Positions 38,047 through 47,478 of a DNA stretch of 61,898 bases are shown here, in pieces. Location of the stretch: positions 1 to 61,898 of the forward strand of contig CALXVV010000026.1 in assembly GCA_944392205.1 (NCBI GenBank), given 5' to 3'. Each line of letters begins with the position of its first letter. Positions within the stretch are counted from its first letter, which is position 1. The notes under the pieces are model-generated. The model saw nothing but the letters and a program-made list of their open reading frames with translations, made no database searches and was not told the origin of the DNA. A program made the position numbers and the translations under genes. Source of the stretch: an uncultured Alphaproteobacteria bacterium (GTDB taxonomy: Bacteria > Pseudomonadota > Alphaproteobacteria > RF32 > CAG-239).

Positions 38047-38645
38047 TATTCTTCACCTTTCATCATAATTTCCAGACGGCTAAGCTTTGCAGCCACCGTA
38101 TCGTCAAACATTTCCGAGCCGAAACGAACCTTAAGTCCGCCAATCAGCTCAGGACAAATTTTATAGGCAACAGTTACCTTTTGCCCCAAAAGTTTTTCCA
38201 AAACGCCGACAAGTTTTTTATCTTGAGCGGAAGAAAGTTTTTTCACACTTTCAACCTCAACCTCGGCAACATTATTGTGCCGATAATACAGATGCACGAA
38301 CTCATCCAAAATCGGCAGCAAATCACCAAAACGGCGATTCTGGTAGATAACATCAAGACACCGCAAGGTTTCATCAGAAAGCTTCAACTTTTTAGCCACT
38401 TGCGTCAAAACGGAGAGTTTATCTTCATCTTTCCATAGCGGACAAACCATATATTTGGCAAACTCCGCATCTTTGCCAGCCGCCTCGCGCAAAGCCAAAA
38501 CATCGGCAAACACTTTGGTGGCGCTTTTCTTTTGCAAAGCCGCATCCAAAAGTGCCGTAGCATAAGTAACAGCTATTTTTGTTTTTGAAATTTTCTTCAC
38601 GTCTTTAGTCTTTCGATTCCAAACTGAGCTTATCTTATACGCCAA
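38046..38645 (-). CDS. atpH: ATP synthase F1 delta subunit
   Basis: The 199-aa peripheral-stalk subunit joining F1 to the b subunits. It begins with a basic leader (about 1-20) before the normal start [15 protein letters not shown]. The N-terminal six-helix domain follows, then the C-terminal signature [21 protein letters not shown] variant (residues 170-190), recognisable as the family [19 protein letters not shown] segment. First gene of atpHAGDC; no F0 genes are adjacent, the normal alphaproteobacterial split. It lies 59 bp after the priA stop on the same strand. Confidence 0.95.
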   Translation of the reverse strand: MAYKISSVWNRKTKDVKKISKTKIAVTYATALLDAALQKKSATKVFADVLALREAAGKDAEFAKYMVCPLWKDEDKLSVLTQVAKKLKLSDETLRCLDVIYQNRRFGDLLPILDEFVHLYYRHNNVAEVEVESVKKLSSAQDKKLVGVLEKLLGQKVTVAYKICPELIGGLKVRFGSEMFDDTVAAKLSRLEIMMKGEE

Positions 38646-38704
38646 TTAGTTTCTTTTTTATTAATATAATTTTATTCACCATAAAAATCTATTTTCTTTA
38701 AAAA

Positions 38705-40876
38705 TCAGAAGAAAGAATATGGGTCAATATCCACCTCCACACGGACGTTAGAAGGAATTTTCACCTTAGCCAACCATTGCTTCAAAACCGCCTGAATTGG
38801 TATATTTCTGGCAGTTTTAAGCAGCAGCCGATACCGATATTTATTGCGCAGCATAAAAATAGGTGCCGGAGCCGGCCCGAGTGTGGATATATTCGTATCA
38901 TTAAACGCGGTCTGTCCGAGCCATTGAGCCACTCTTTCCGTTTCTCCGGGATTCGCCCCAGAGACGATAACGGCGGCCAGTTTTCCAAACGGCGGCATTT
39001 TCAATATTTTTCTTGTTTTCTTTTCCAAATTAAGAAATTCTGAGGCATCTCCTTTTACCAAAGCCTGCAAAACGGCATTTTCCGGGTATAAAGTCTGCAC
39101 ATAAACGGTGCCTTTTTTTTCACCGCGCCCGGCACGCCCGGAGACCTGAGAAAGAAGCTGATAAGTTCTCTCGGAGGCGCGCAAATCGCTTCCCATCAGG
39201 CCCAAATCGGCATCAACGATTCCCACCAATGTCAGAGCCGGAAAATGGTGGCCTTTGGCCAAAATTTGGGTTCCGATAAGAATATCCACATCACCGGCTT
39301 CGGTTTCTTTGATAACCTTGTAAATTTCCTGAAAATTTGTAGTAAAATCGCTTGAAAGCACACGCACCCTGGCCAAAGGGAACCGATATCTGATTTCTTC
39401 TGCCACCCGCTCCACTCCGGGGCCGCAAGCCGTAAGACCGGATTCGGAATGGCATTCTGGGCAGCACTCGGGTATTTCGGTCATAAAACCGCAATGGTGG
39501 CAAACAAGCTTATTGGCACGACGATGTTCTGTCAGCCATGCAGTGCAGTTTGGGCATTGGATTCTGTGCCCGCAGTCACGGCAAATCACCAATGGAGCAT
39601 AGCCGCGGCGGTTCAAAAACAGCATTGTCTGTTCGCCCTTATCCAGATTTTCCTTAATCTGCTCCACCAAAGTCGGCGCCAACCAAGAAACACCCCAAGA
39701 CCCGCGCAAGGGTTTGTCAACTTTAAGATCAATGATTTTAATCTCAGGCAACACCGCCTCGGCGTAGCGGCTTTTAAGCTTGAGCTCGTCATATTTACCG
39801 TTTTCAACATTCACCACCGTTTCCAGATCCGGCGTTGCGGTAGAAAGAATGATAGGAATTTGCTCAAATTTGGCACGCACAACCGCCATATCTCGCCCTT
39901 GGTAGTTGACAACATCTTCCTGCTTAAAGGATTGATCATGACTTTCATCAACCACAATCAAACCCAAATCAGAAAACGGCAGGAATAAAGCCGAGCGCGC
40001 ACCAACCACCACTTTTGCTTGGCCCTGGCAAACAGCTTTCCAGGTGTCGATTCTCTCTCTTGAGCCAAGAGCCGAGTGCCATTTAGCCGGTTTCACGCCA
40101 AAGCGTTTTTCAAAACGTCCGAGCCATTGGCTGGTAAGTCCGATTTCCGGCACCATAATAAGCACTTGCCGCCCCTGGCGCAGAGCTTCGGCCACAGCTT
40201 CAAAATAGACCTCTGTTTTGCCCGAACCGGTCACGCCGTTTAGAAGCGTCACCCTAAACCCCTGCCCGATTTTGCGGACCAAATCGTCGGCTGCGGTCTG
40301 TTGTTCATCTGTTAGCTTAACTTTTTGAAAATCAACATTCGGGATACCAAATTGCCGTTTATCCTCAATCAACACCGGCTGCAAAACCCCGGCATCAATC
40401 AAAGTCTTGATAACCGGCTGCCCCACTCCGGCGCCGGCGGCAATCTCCCGCCGGTTAAGAGGCATCGGCTCTAAAAGCTTAATCACCCGCCACCTGGCAT
40501 CAGAGTTTTTAAGCTTAGCCTCAGCCAAAGTCTTGCCCGAAAGCTCATAGAGAACATTCATCTTTGGGTCTTCAAACACGCCTTTGACAGAAAGCACCAT
40601 TTTCAAAACCAAACCCAAATAAGCCATATTATAAGAAGCCACAAAATCAATAAATTTCATTAATTCAGGCTCTAAGGGAGGCAAATTGATTCTTTCAGTG
40701 ACAAATTTTATTTTATCTTCATTTAAGTTGGAAGATTTTCCGAGTTTCCAAACCGCCCCCACCAAAACCTCGCGGCCAAAAGAAACTCTGACCAACTCGC
40801 CCGGCACGGCCTCTCCGTCGATTTGATAATCAAACGGCTCATTAAACGGCAACGGCAATAAAACCCCAACAATCAC
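38705..40876 (-). CDS. priA: Primosomal replication helicase PriA
   Basis: A 723-aa DNA helicase that restarts stalled forks. The start is the GTG at 40876, because AAGGAG lies 7 nt upstream and the family begins VIVGVLLPLPFNEPFDYQ; the longer ATG frame from 40930 adds unrelated residues. Walker A is GVTGSGKTEVYFEA, and Walker B is VVDESHDQSFKQE (DESH instead of the commoner DEEH). The zinc-binding core has paired cysteines: CRDCGHRIQCPNC, CHHCGF, CCPECHSE. SGRAGRGEKKGTVYVQT is the helicase VI region. Located directly upstream of atpH and divergent from xerC. Confidence 0.97.
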   Translation of the reverse strand: MIVGVLLPLPFNEPFDYQIDGEAVPGELVRVSFGREVLVGAVWKLGKSSNLNEDKIKFVTERINLPPLEPELMKFIDFVASYNMAYLGLVLKMVLSVKGVFEDPKMNVLYELSGKTLAEAKLKNSDARWRVIKLLEPMPLNRREIAAGAGVGQPVIKTLIDAGVLQPVLIEDKRQFGIPNVDFQKVKLTDEQQTAADDLVRKIGQGFRVTLLNGVTGSGKTEVYFEAVAEALRQGRQVLIMVPEIGLTSQWLGRFEKRFGVKPAKWHSALGSRERIDTWKAVCQGQAKVVVGARSALFLPFSDLGLIVVDESHDQSFKQEDVVNYQGRDMAVVRAKFEQIPIILSTATPDLETVVNVENGKYDELKLKSRYAEAVLPEIKIIDLKVDKPLRGSWGVSWLAPTLVEQIKENLDKGEQTMLFLNRRGYAPLVICRDCGHRIQCPNCTAWLTEHRRANKLVCHHCGFMTEIPECCPECHSESGLTACGPGVERVAEEIRYRFPLARVRVLSSDFTTNFQEIYKVIKETEAGDVDILIGTQILAKGHHFPALTLVGIVDADLGLMGSDLRASERTYQLLSQVSGRAGRGEKKGTVYVQTLYPENAVLQALVKGDASEFLNLEKKTRKILKMPPFGKLAAVIVSGANPGETERVAQWLGQTAFNDTNISTLGPAPAPIFMLRNKYRYRLLLKTARNIPIQAVLKQWLAKVKIPSNVRVEVDIDPYSFF

Positions 40877-40998
40877 TCTCGTTCTCCTTGAGAAAAGAGC
40901 ATAACAGCCTTGAATATTTTTCTCAAACATCTTTAAAATTTACACACAAAAAAGCACCATAAATCTTATCTTAACTTTCAGAAGATATGATGTGAGAT

Positions 40999-41940
40999 AT
41001 GAAACAAGAAATCAGATATAAGGCCTCCAAAGAGGTAATTGAGCTCATTACACGCTGGCAAACCTGGCTGCGTGATGAAAGACGCTATTCTGTTCATACT
41101 CTGGACGCCTACAGTCGTGATTTATCTTGTTTTTTTGAATTTACGCAGGAATATCTTGACCGCACGCCGACTTTGGCAGACCTGCAAAAGGCTGAAGTCC
41201 GCTTGTTCAGAGCTTTTTTAAGCTCCAGAGCTGCTCGTCATATCGAAAAAAGTTCAATAGCAAGAGAGCTCTCAACCTTAAAAAACTTTTACCACTGGCT
41301 TGCCCGCAACAATATAGTTGAAAATCCGGCCATAGAAGTCATATCCTCACCTCGTCGGGCAAAAGTTCTGCCCCGTGCCGTAGATGTGGATGATGCGTTT
41401 AATATACTGGATATTGCTAAAGATTTTTCCAAAAAAGAATGGCAGGGTCTTAGAGATGTCGCCATTTTTACAATATTATACGGATGTGGTTTGCGAATTT
41501 CTGAAGCCCTGTCACTCAACTTGGATGATATTAATCATAATGATTTCCTCAAAATCAAAGGCAAAGGCAACAAAGAAAGACTTGTTCCCCTTCTGCCGGT
41601 GATTAAAGAAAAGATTGCTGCCTACCTTGCGGCTTGCCCCTACAATATCAAAAGCGGCGAAGCTTTGTTTTTAGGCGCAAGAGGTGAGAGATTAAGCCCG
41701 CGGATTGTACAGCGAACCTTAGAAAAGATACGGGCATATTTGGGCCTTTCGGATAGTTTGACTCCCCATGCCTTACGTCACTCTTTTGCGACTCACCTTT
41801 TAGCAAACGGGACAGATTTACGCACCATTCAGGAGCTGCTGGGCCATGCGTCCCTTTCCACCACCCAGCGATACACCGATGTCCAAATCGAAACATTGCA
41901 AAAAGAGTATCGCAAAGCTCACCCCTTGGAGCAAGACTAG
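40999..41940 (+). CDS. xerC: Tyrosine recombinase XerC
   Basis: A 313-aa site-specific recombinase that resolves chromosome dimers at dif with XerD. The N-terminal SAM-like DNA-binding domain (about 15-105) has RRYSVHTLDAYSRDLSCF. The catalytic domain has all six conserved positions: Arg in YGCGLRISEAL, Lys in IKGKGNKERLVP, HALRHSFATHLL, LLGHASLSTTQRYT, with Tyr as the nucleophile. The family member is called XerC because of its position beside priA as in other alphaproteobacteria; XerD cannot be fully excluded. No dif-like site was recognised nearby. Confidence 0.93.
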   Translation: MKQEIRYKASKEVIELITRWQTWLRDERRYSVHTLDAYSRDLSCFFEFTQEYLDRTPTLADLQKAEVRLFRAFLSSRAARHIEKSSIARELSTLKNFYHWLARNNIVENPAIEVISSPRRAKVLPRAVDVDDAFNILDIAKDFSKKEWQGLRDVAIFTILYGCGLRISEALSLNLDDINHNDFLKIKGKGNKERLVPLLPVIKEKIAAYLAACPYNIKSGEALFLGARGERLSPRIVQRTLEKIRAYLGLSDSLTPHALRHSFATHLLANGTDLRTIQELLGHASLSTTQRYTDVQIETLQKEYRKAHPLEQD

Positions 41941-41941
41941 C

Positions 41942-41969
41942 AAAAAAATGCCGAGCATGGCACTCGGCA
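41942..41969 (-). terminator. Second hairpin downstream of rpmG
   Basis: TGCCGAG / CTCGGCA (41949-41955 / 41963-41969) followed on the minus strand by TTTTTTTG. It starts only 9 bp after the xerC stop, but its T tract faces the minus direction. Confidence 0.75.
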
Positions 41970-41986
41970 AAGATGTAAAAGGATTG

Positions 41987-42011
41987 AAAAAAACCCGGCC
42001 GCTTGGCCGGG
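41987..42011 (-). terminator. Terminator of rpmG
   Basis: CCCGGCC / GGCCGGG (41994-42000 / 42005-42011), loop GCTT, then T7 on the minus strand, 11 bp after the rpmG stop. Confidence 0.9.
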
Positions 42012-42022
42012 AATTTATTTTC

Positions 42023-42190
42023 TTACTTGAGCTTTTTCTCAACGAACTCTTCGTGTTTTTTAGACTTCTTGTCATACTTTTTCAAAGTCAACTTTTCCGG
42101 ATGAGTTCTCGGATTCTTCTCAGCCAAATAAAAAGTTCCTGTACCGGCGGTACTTTCCAATTTAACTTTAACTTTTACTGCTTTTGCCAT
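42023..42190 (-). CDS. rpmG: 50S ribosomal protein L33
   Basis: A 55-aa ribosomal protein. It starts MAKAVKVKVKLESTAGTGTF, continues with YLAEKNPRTHPEKLTLKKYD, and ends in a Lys-rich tail. This is the alphaproteobacterial form without the zinc-binding cysteine pairs, so it is a C-minus L33. It is too short for usual ORF cut-offs but is unmistakable. No clear Shine-Dalgarno is present. It lies 92 bp downstream of the S41 protease gene on the same strand and is followed by two tandem hairpin terminators. Confidence 0.95.
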   Translation of the reverse strand: MAKAVKVKVKLESTAGTGTFYLAEKNPRTHPEKLTLKKYDKKSKKHEEFVEKKLK

Positions 42191-42282
42191 TTTTTTATAC
42201 TCTTGTTGATATTAAGATTTTAAAACATTTAGGCGTAATATACAGTTTTTTGCGCCGCTGTCAACTATATTTTGCAAAATAT

Positions 42283-43383
42283 TTATATTTTAAGCAGTTC
42301 AGTGGCAATTTCTTCTTCCAAAAGGCGGTCTTCTCTGGGCTCTTGGCCGCAATTTGCCTCTTTTCCGGCCGCAATCAGCTTAAAAATATCTTTATCATCG
42401 GGCATTTCATAAACACAAACATCCGGCACCACCGCATTTTGGGCCAATTTTTGCCCCGAAGGCGTAAAGAAGTAAGAACTTGAAAGAGAAAGCACTCCTC
42501 CTTGCGGAAAATGAATCAGATTCTGAATGGTCCCTTTGCCAAAAGTCTTGGTGCCGACAATTTTAGCACGGCTTTGCTCCTGCAAAGAGGCTGCCAAAAC
42601 CTCTGCCGCCGAGGCAGTGTTGGCGTCAACCAAGACTACCATCGGCAGCCCGTTGGTGATATCGCCGTCTTTTGAGGTGTAATAAGTTGCCTCGTTCTCA
42701 TTGCGCCCTTGCACCGAGACAACAATACCTTCATCCAAAAACAGATCGGCAATTTCAACCGCTGCAGAGAGCTGTCCGCCGGGAGAATTTCTCAAATCTA
42801 AAATAAGCCCTTTAGCTTCAGGATGTTCACCTATTGCCTTAACAATTTCATCTTTGCTGAAATTATTAAACGCCCCAATTTTCAAAAACAGATTATCTCC
42901 CTCCATCCTGGCGCCAAAGTTCGGATGATGAGACGCGCGGCCTGCATTTTCTTTCAGGCCGGGATAATATTTGGAATCCTTGTCTAAATTTGCTACAAAA
43001 GAATTCATAATCAAATCAAAGGCCTTAAAGTCGTTAGCTTGAGCTTCTCTTGAGGATTGATAAGCCAAATCCAAAACCTCTCCGCACAAGTCTACCCAAG
43101 CTGCAACATCATTGTCACTTTCCGGCTTATACAAACTTTTGACAAGTCGCCCGCGATAATAAAGGCTTATCTTATCATCATCGTTGCCAATCCGCAAATT
43201 CTTGTCTAACTGACCTATGCTTTTCAAAAAATAAACAGCCGTTTGTGCAGAGGTTACCTGCTGCACATATTGCGCCGGAACCTGCGCCAGCAAAACCCGC
43301 AGACTATCTTCCTCCGCCGCCAAAAGTGGCTTGGTAAAAAACAGGCCGAAAAATACTAACGCCGTGAGTGTCTTCTTGTGCAT
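42283..43383 (-). CDS. Secreted S41 (CtpA-like) peptidase lacking an evident PDZ domain
   Basis: A 366-aa periplasmic serine protease. The signal peptide (MHKKTLTALVFFGLFF) has a likely cut after PLLA. The S41 catalytic domain has LDLRNSPGGQLSAAVEIADLFLDEG, the nucleophile Ser in ANTASAAEVLAASL and the Lys in GTKTFGKGTIQ. Between the N-terminal helical region and the core there is room for only about 30 residues where CtpA carries a PDZ domain, so that domain appears shortened or lost. The start overlaps the rnr 3' end by 28 bp, an unusually long overlap, so the two are transcribed together. Confidence 0.88.
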   Translation of the reverse strand: MHKKTLTALVFFGLFFTKPLLAAEEDSLRVLLAQVPAQYVQQVTSAQTAVYFLKSIGQLDKNLRIGNDDDKISLYYRGRLVKSLYKPESDNDVAAWVDLCGEVLDLAYQSSREAQANDFKAFDLIMNSFVANLDKDSKYYPGLKENAGRASHHPNFGARMEGDNLFLKIGAFNNFSKDEIVKAIGEHPEAKGLILDLRNSPGGQLSAAVEIADLFLDEGIVVSVQGRNENEATYYTSKDGDITNGLPMVVLVDANTASAAEVLAASLQEQSRAKIVGTKTFGKGTIQNLIHFPQGGVLSLSSSYFFTPSGQKLAQNAVVPDVCVYEMPDDKDIFKLIAAGKEANCGQEPREDRLLEEEIATELLKI

Positions 43384-45386
43384 GCACGTCCCTTTCTGCC
43401 GGCTTTTTTCTCGGCAATTTTTGTTCGTCCTCGTCCACCCTTCATGTAGTAATTTTCGCCCTCCTCCGGATCTATGTATTTAAAAATCAAACCACCGGTA
43501 ATGGGCGAAGCCTCAAGCAGTTTGGCTTTAATCACATCGCCAAAGTCAAAAGTCCTGCCGCCAAACTCGCCGACCAAAGAGGTATTTCCGTTTTCTAAAA
43601 CGTAGTCATCATCAGGCAGCGAGGAAAGCGGAATAAGCCCCTCCGCCCCCAAAGAATTAACCCTCACAAAAACCCCAGCACTGGATACACCGCTGACGCT
43701 GACCTCAAACACCTGCCCCAAGGCCGGCTGCAAATAGGCAGAAACAAATCTTGCTACCAAATCTCGCTCGGCATTAACGGCGCAACGTTCAGTCTCATTA
43801 ATATGCTTGGCAATTTCTTCAAATTTGCCTGCGGCATTTTTCTCCAAACCACCACCTTCAGGCAAACCAAGAGCAGCAATCAGCGCTCGGTGAATAAGCA
43901 AATCGGCATAGCGGCGGATGGGCGATGTAAAATGCACATAATCCTTGAGCCCCAAACCGAAATGCCCGATGTTTTTAGGACTGTATTGCGCTTGCGATTG
44001 CATTCTCAGCACCAACTCGCTGATACCTTGTTGCTCGCCCTCTTTCTCACATTTGGCAATAAGCTTGTTAAAATGCTCAGGTTTTAGGGCCGGTCTGTCT
44101 GGTAGTTTCATTTTAAAACTCTCAAGCAGCCCTTTCATATCGGCCAATTTTTCTTCCGGCGGCAAGTCATGCACCCTAAACATAATCGGTTGTTTAGATT
44201 TCTCCAAAGTCAGAGCGGCTGCGTTGTTGGCCGCCACCATAAATTCTTCAATAAGCTGGTTGGAAACCAAATTTTCTTCCGGCGCAATAGATTTGATTTG
44301 CCCATCTTTATCAACCTTGATTTTAATTTCCACCGTTGAGAGCTCCAACGCACCGCGCCCTTTTCTGGCTTTTGCCAAAGCCAAATAGGCCTCATATAAA
44401 GGAGCAACGAATTTATCAAGTTGGGGCAAGTGTCCATCAATGGCATCTTGCACTTGCCGATATGTCAACCTGGCGGCAGATTTGATAACCGCACGTTTAA
44501 ACTCAAAGGTCAAAAGCTTTCCTGCCTTATCAATCGTCATTAAACAGGCAATGGCGGCACGTGGTTTTTGGGGCATCAGGGAGCAGAGATTATTAGAAAG
44601 TTTCTCCGGCAACATCGGCACCACCATGTTGGGCAGATAAACAGAATTTCCCCGAGAGAAAGCTTCTCTGTCCAAAGCACTCCCCGGCCGCACATAAAAA
44701 GCGACATCGGCAATAGCGACAATAAGGTTGAACCCGAGCGGTGTTTTTTGAGCCCAAACGGCGTCATCAAAATCCTTGGAATCATCTCCGTCAATTGTCA
44801 CCAAATCAACTCCGGTCAAATCAAGCCTGGAGTTAAAATCAAACTTTGGCAAACGGTTTAGCTCTTGCATGGCTTGAGCCGAAAACTCATAAGGTATCTC
44901 ATATTTTTCCAGCACCAAAGAAGCCGTGGCTTTGTTGAGGTCAAAAGGCCCAAAATTTTTAATCACACGGGCTTGTTTGAATTTTCTCTCACCGGAGAGT
45001 TCCACACTGACAAAATCGCCGTCTTTCACTTTGCCGCATTTTTCCAACAAATAATCCATTCGTGCGTTTTTCTCAGCCGGCTTAAGGTAGATTTTGCCGT
45101 CTCGTTTTTCAATAATGCCGTATATCTTCTGGCTTTCGGTTAGAGCTGTTTTCACCCTGGCGGTTGGCCTTACCCACCACAAGTCGCCATAGTTTGAGAG
45201 CTTGCCGACAAACTCATCTCCTTCGCCGAGCGGCGGTTTAATTCTTTTATTTTCAAGCACCAAAAGAGGCTCTTTTCTCCCCTTAAGACGAGCCAAAAGC
45301 TCTCCCCCCGGGGTGGTCTGAAAAACCTCAAAGACGCCTTCCTGCCCGTCTTGATAGAGAGATTTATTCTTTTTTAGCTTTTTCAT
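43356..45386 (-). CDS. rnr: Ribonuclease R (RNB family)
   Basis: A 676-aa 3'-5' exoribonuclease. Cold-shock-like OB domains occupy the N-terminal third. The RNB core has TIDGDDSKDFDDAV with the four metal-binding Asp residues, and FSRGNSVYLPNMVVPMLPEKLSN. A C-terminal S1 domain (about 570-650) contains VSVSGVSSAGVFVRVNSLGAEGLIP, and a basic Arg/Lys tail follows. It lacks the N-terminal helix-turn-helix region of longer RNase R enzymes, so it is shorter than E. coli RNase R (813 aa). Its start overlaps the xth stop by 4 bp. Confidence 0.95.
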   Translation of the reverse strand: MKKLKKNKSLYQDGQEGVFEVFQTTPGGELLARLKGRKEPLLVLENKRIKPPLGEGDEFVGKLSNYGDLWWVRPTARVKTALTESQKIYGIIEKRDGKIYLKPAEKNARMDYLLEKCGKVKDGDFVSVELSGERKFKQARVIKNFGPFDLNKATASLVLEKYEIPYEFSAQAMQELNRLPKFDFNSRLDLTGVDLVTIDGDDSKDFDDAVWAQKTPLGFNLIVAIADVAFYVRPGSALDREAFSRGNSVYLPNMVVPMLPEKLSNNLCSLMPQKPRAAIACLMTIDKAGKLLTFEFKRAVIKSAARLTYRQVQDAIDGHLPQLDKFVAPLYEAYLALAKARKGRGALELSTVEIKIKVDKDGQIKSIAPEENLVSNQLIEEFMVAANNAAALTLEKSKQPIMFRVHDLPPEEKLADMKGLLESFKMKLPDRPALKPEHFNKLIAKCEKEGEQQGISELVLRMQSQAQYSPKNIGHFGLGLKDYVHFTSPIRRYADLLIHRALIAALGLPEGGGLEKNAAGKFEEIAKHINETERCAVNAERDLVARFVSAYLQPALGQVFEVSVSGVSSAGVFVRVNSLGAEGLIPLSSLPDDDYVLENGNTSLVGEFGGRTFDFGDVIKAKLLEASPITGGLIFKYIDPEEGENYYMKGGRGRTKIAEKKAGRKGRACTRRHSRR

Positions 45387-46177
45387 TCCCTAAAACTCGC
45401 TTTCAAGGCTGTGTGATCAGATGGTTTTGGAGACAATCTCGGCGCTTTATCAACCACGCAAGCCGCTAATTTATCTGAGGCATAAGGAGAAGTGAAAAGA
45501 TAATCGATTCGCATTCCCATATCATTTTGCAAGGCTCCGCCGGCATAGTCCCAAAAAGTGTAGCCGTTTTTAGTCGGATGCAAGGCTCTGAAGGCATCAT
45601 AAAAGCCCAAATTTTGCAAGATAGAGAGTTTTTGCTTAACCTCCTCACGGAACAGAGCATTTTTTCTAAAATCATCGGGGTTGTAGACATCATCATCGCG
45701 CAAGATAACATTAAAATCGCCCCCCAAGATAATCGGCTGCCTGAGTTCTAAAAGCTCTTTGGCATGGGTGAGCAAGGCATCAAACCAAGAAAGCTTATAG
45801 GCATAGCGGCTATCATCATCCGGATTATTATAAGGCGGATTGCCGTTGGGAGCATAGATGGAGGCCACACGCCATTTTTGCCCTTTGACCTCGACATCTG
45901 CCTCCAGGTATCTTGCTTGTTCATCGGCAAAACCGGGAAGACCTTCAGCCACAACTTTGAGCTTGTGTTTGCTTAAAATCGCAACACCGTTATAACTTTT
46001 TTGCCCCAAAATTTTGGCATCATAACCGGCAGCTTGGAGCTCAAAAAACGGAAAAGCATTAAATTCAGATTTAATTTCCTGCAACAGCACAACATCAGGT
46101 GCGGCCTTTTGCAGCCAATCGAGCAAATTCTCGATTCTGGCGTTGATAGAGTTCACATTATAGGTTGCAATAATCAT
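45383..46177 (-). CDS. xthA: Exodeoxyribonuclease III
   Basis: A 264-aa AP endonuclease/3' exonuclease of base excision repair. The start is ATG 46177 (MIIATYNVNSINARI), with AAAGGG 6 nt upstream; an adjacent ATG at 46180 is also possible. Catalytic segments: VVLLQEIKSEFNAFP (Glu), SIYAPNGNPP, IILGGDFNVIL (Asp/Asn), YTFWDYAGGALQNDMGMRIDYLF and PSDHTALKASF (His). Length is normal. It opens a xth-rnr-ctpA-rpmG minus-strand run and is divergent from dgt. Confidence 0.96.
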   Translation of the reverse strand: MIIATYNVNSINARIENLLDWLQKAAPDVVLLQEIKSEFNAFPFFELQAAGYDAKILGQKSYNGVAILSKHKLKVVAEGLPGFADEQARYLEADVEVKGQKWRVASIYAPNGNPPYNNPDDDSRYAYKLSWFDALLTHAKELLELRQPIILGGDFNVILRDDDVYNPDDFRKNALFREEVKQKLSILQNLGFYDAFRALHPTKNGYTFWDYAGGALQNDMGMRIDYLFTSPYASDKLAACVVDKAPRLSPKPSDHTALKASFRE

Positions 46178-46226
46178 CATTAACCCTTTATTATCAGAAT
46201 TGAGTATAGAGTATAACAAAAATATA

Positions 46227-47402
46227 ATGATTGAAAGTGAAAAAAACATGGCCTTAGCAACTTACGCCACCCAAGATGACACCAGCCGCGGACGCCAATA
46301 CCCGGATTATGCGGCAGATATCCGCTCTCCCTATCAGCGAGACAGAGACAGATTGGTCCACTCCTCATCTTTTAGAAGGCTAGACGGCAAGACACAAGTT
46401 TTTGCCTACCATGAAGGTAAAAATTATCGCACCCGCCTCACCCATAGCATAGAGGTTGCACAAATTACCAGAACTTTGTGCCGCAATTTGCAAATAAATG
46501 AGGAATTGGGAGAGGCAATAGCCCTGGCGCATGATCTAGGCCACGCTCCTTTTGGCCACGCCGGAGAAAGAGGCCTCAACATTGCCATGAAAAAGTTTGG
46601 CGGCTTTGATCACAATGTAAATTCTCTGAAAATCATGACCAAATTAGAGATACATTACCCTGATTTTGAGGGCTTAAATTTAACTTGGGAAACTTTGGAA
46701 GGCACCGTCAAACACAACGGCCCCATAAGCAAGATAAAAAGCAGTTATCTCAAAGAGTTCAACAAAAAGTTTGACTTGAAGCTGAAAGAATATTCCTCTC
46801 TGGAATCACAGATAGCCTCCTTTGCCGATGACATAGCCTATAACAATCACGATATTGATGATGGTTTCCGTGCCGGATTTTTCAGCATAGAAGACCTGCG
46901 GCGCCTTCCCTTTATTGCTAAGATTATAGACAAGTTCGATAAAGAAAATCCTTGTTGTTCAGACAACATCAGAATTTATGCCATCACCCGCAGCCTGATT
47001 GCGGATATGGTGTTTGATATCATAAAAACAACCAAAAATAATTTGAAAAAATTTAAGATAAAAAGCGGCGATGATATTCGCGCTCAAAAGCATTTCACGG
47101 CCAATTTCTCAGAACAAATGCAGCAAAACATCGCGCTTTTGCATGAGTTCTTAAAAGACAGATTTTATACCATCACGCCGATTGCCCGCATGGATATGAA
47201 ATCTCAAAAAATTGTAGAAAATTTGTTCAACGTATTTATGGAAGATTATCGCCTACTCCCGGTAGAAATAAGAAAAGACCTGAGTTCTTCAACTCCGGAC
47301 GATGTTTTGGCAGAAACAATCTGCACTTATATCGCCAACATGACAGATATGATGGCCATAGAAGAGCACCAAAAACTTTTTGATGCCTACCGCAGATTCT
47401 AG
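46227..47402 (+). CDS. dgt: dGTPase-like dNTP triphosphohydrolase
   Basis: A 391-aa HD-domain enzyme that hydrolyses dNTPs to nucleosides and triphosphate. The metal site is formed by RTRLTHSIEVAQI (His) and ALAHDLGHAPFGHAGERGL (HD motif), then SFADDIAYNNHDIDDG (Asp). The conserved SPYQRDRDRLVHSSSFRRLDGKTQVF lies near the N-terminus. The start could be the ATG at 46227 or at 46248 (MALATYATQ); neither has a clear Shine-Dalgarno. In other alphaproteobacteria argS follows; here the SPOR protein gene follows. Confidence 0.95.
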   Translation: MIESEKNMALATYATQDDTSRGRQYPDYAADIRSPYQRDRDRLVHSSSFRRLDGKTQVFAYHEGKNYRTRLTHSIEVAQITRTLCRNLQINEELGEAIALAHDLGHAPFGHAGERGLNIAMKKFGGFDHNVNSLKIMTKLEIHYPDFEGLNLTWETLEGTVKHNGPISKIKSSYLKEFNKKFDLKLKEYSSLESQIASFADDIAYNNHDIDDGFRAGFFSIEDLRRLPFIAKIIDKFDKENPCCSDNIRIYAITRSLIADMVFDIIKTTKNNLKKFKIKSGDDIRAQKHFTANFSEQMQQNIALLHEFLKDRFYTITPIARMDMKSQKIVENLFNVFMEDYRLLPVEIRKDLSSSTPDDVLAETICTYIANMTDMMAIEEHQKLFDAYRRF

Positions 47403-47478
47403 ATTTTTGTTAATTGATTTTAAAACATTTTCTTTTAGCATGAAGGTATTGGAAAATTAAAATTCAAGGAGCCAAGAA

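Noticed and set aside
36889..38166. 425-aa plus-strand frame opposite atpA
   Set aside because: Antisense shadow of a highly conserved gene; no independent start or family sequence.
40877..40930. ATG start for priA at 40930
   Set aside because: The GTG at 40876 has AAGGAG at proper distance and begins the conserved sequence; the extra 18 residues are unrelated.
40980..42200. dif site near xerC
   Set aside because: No 28-bp sequence resembling a dif site with its inverted arms could be recognised.
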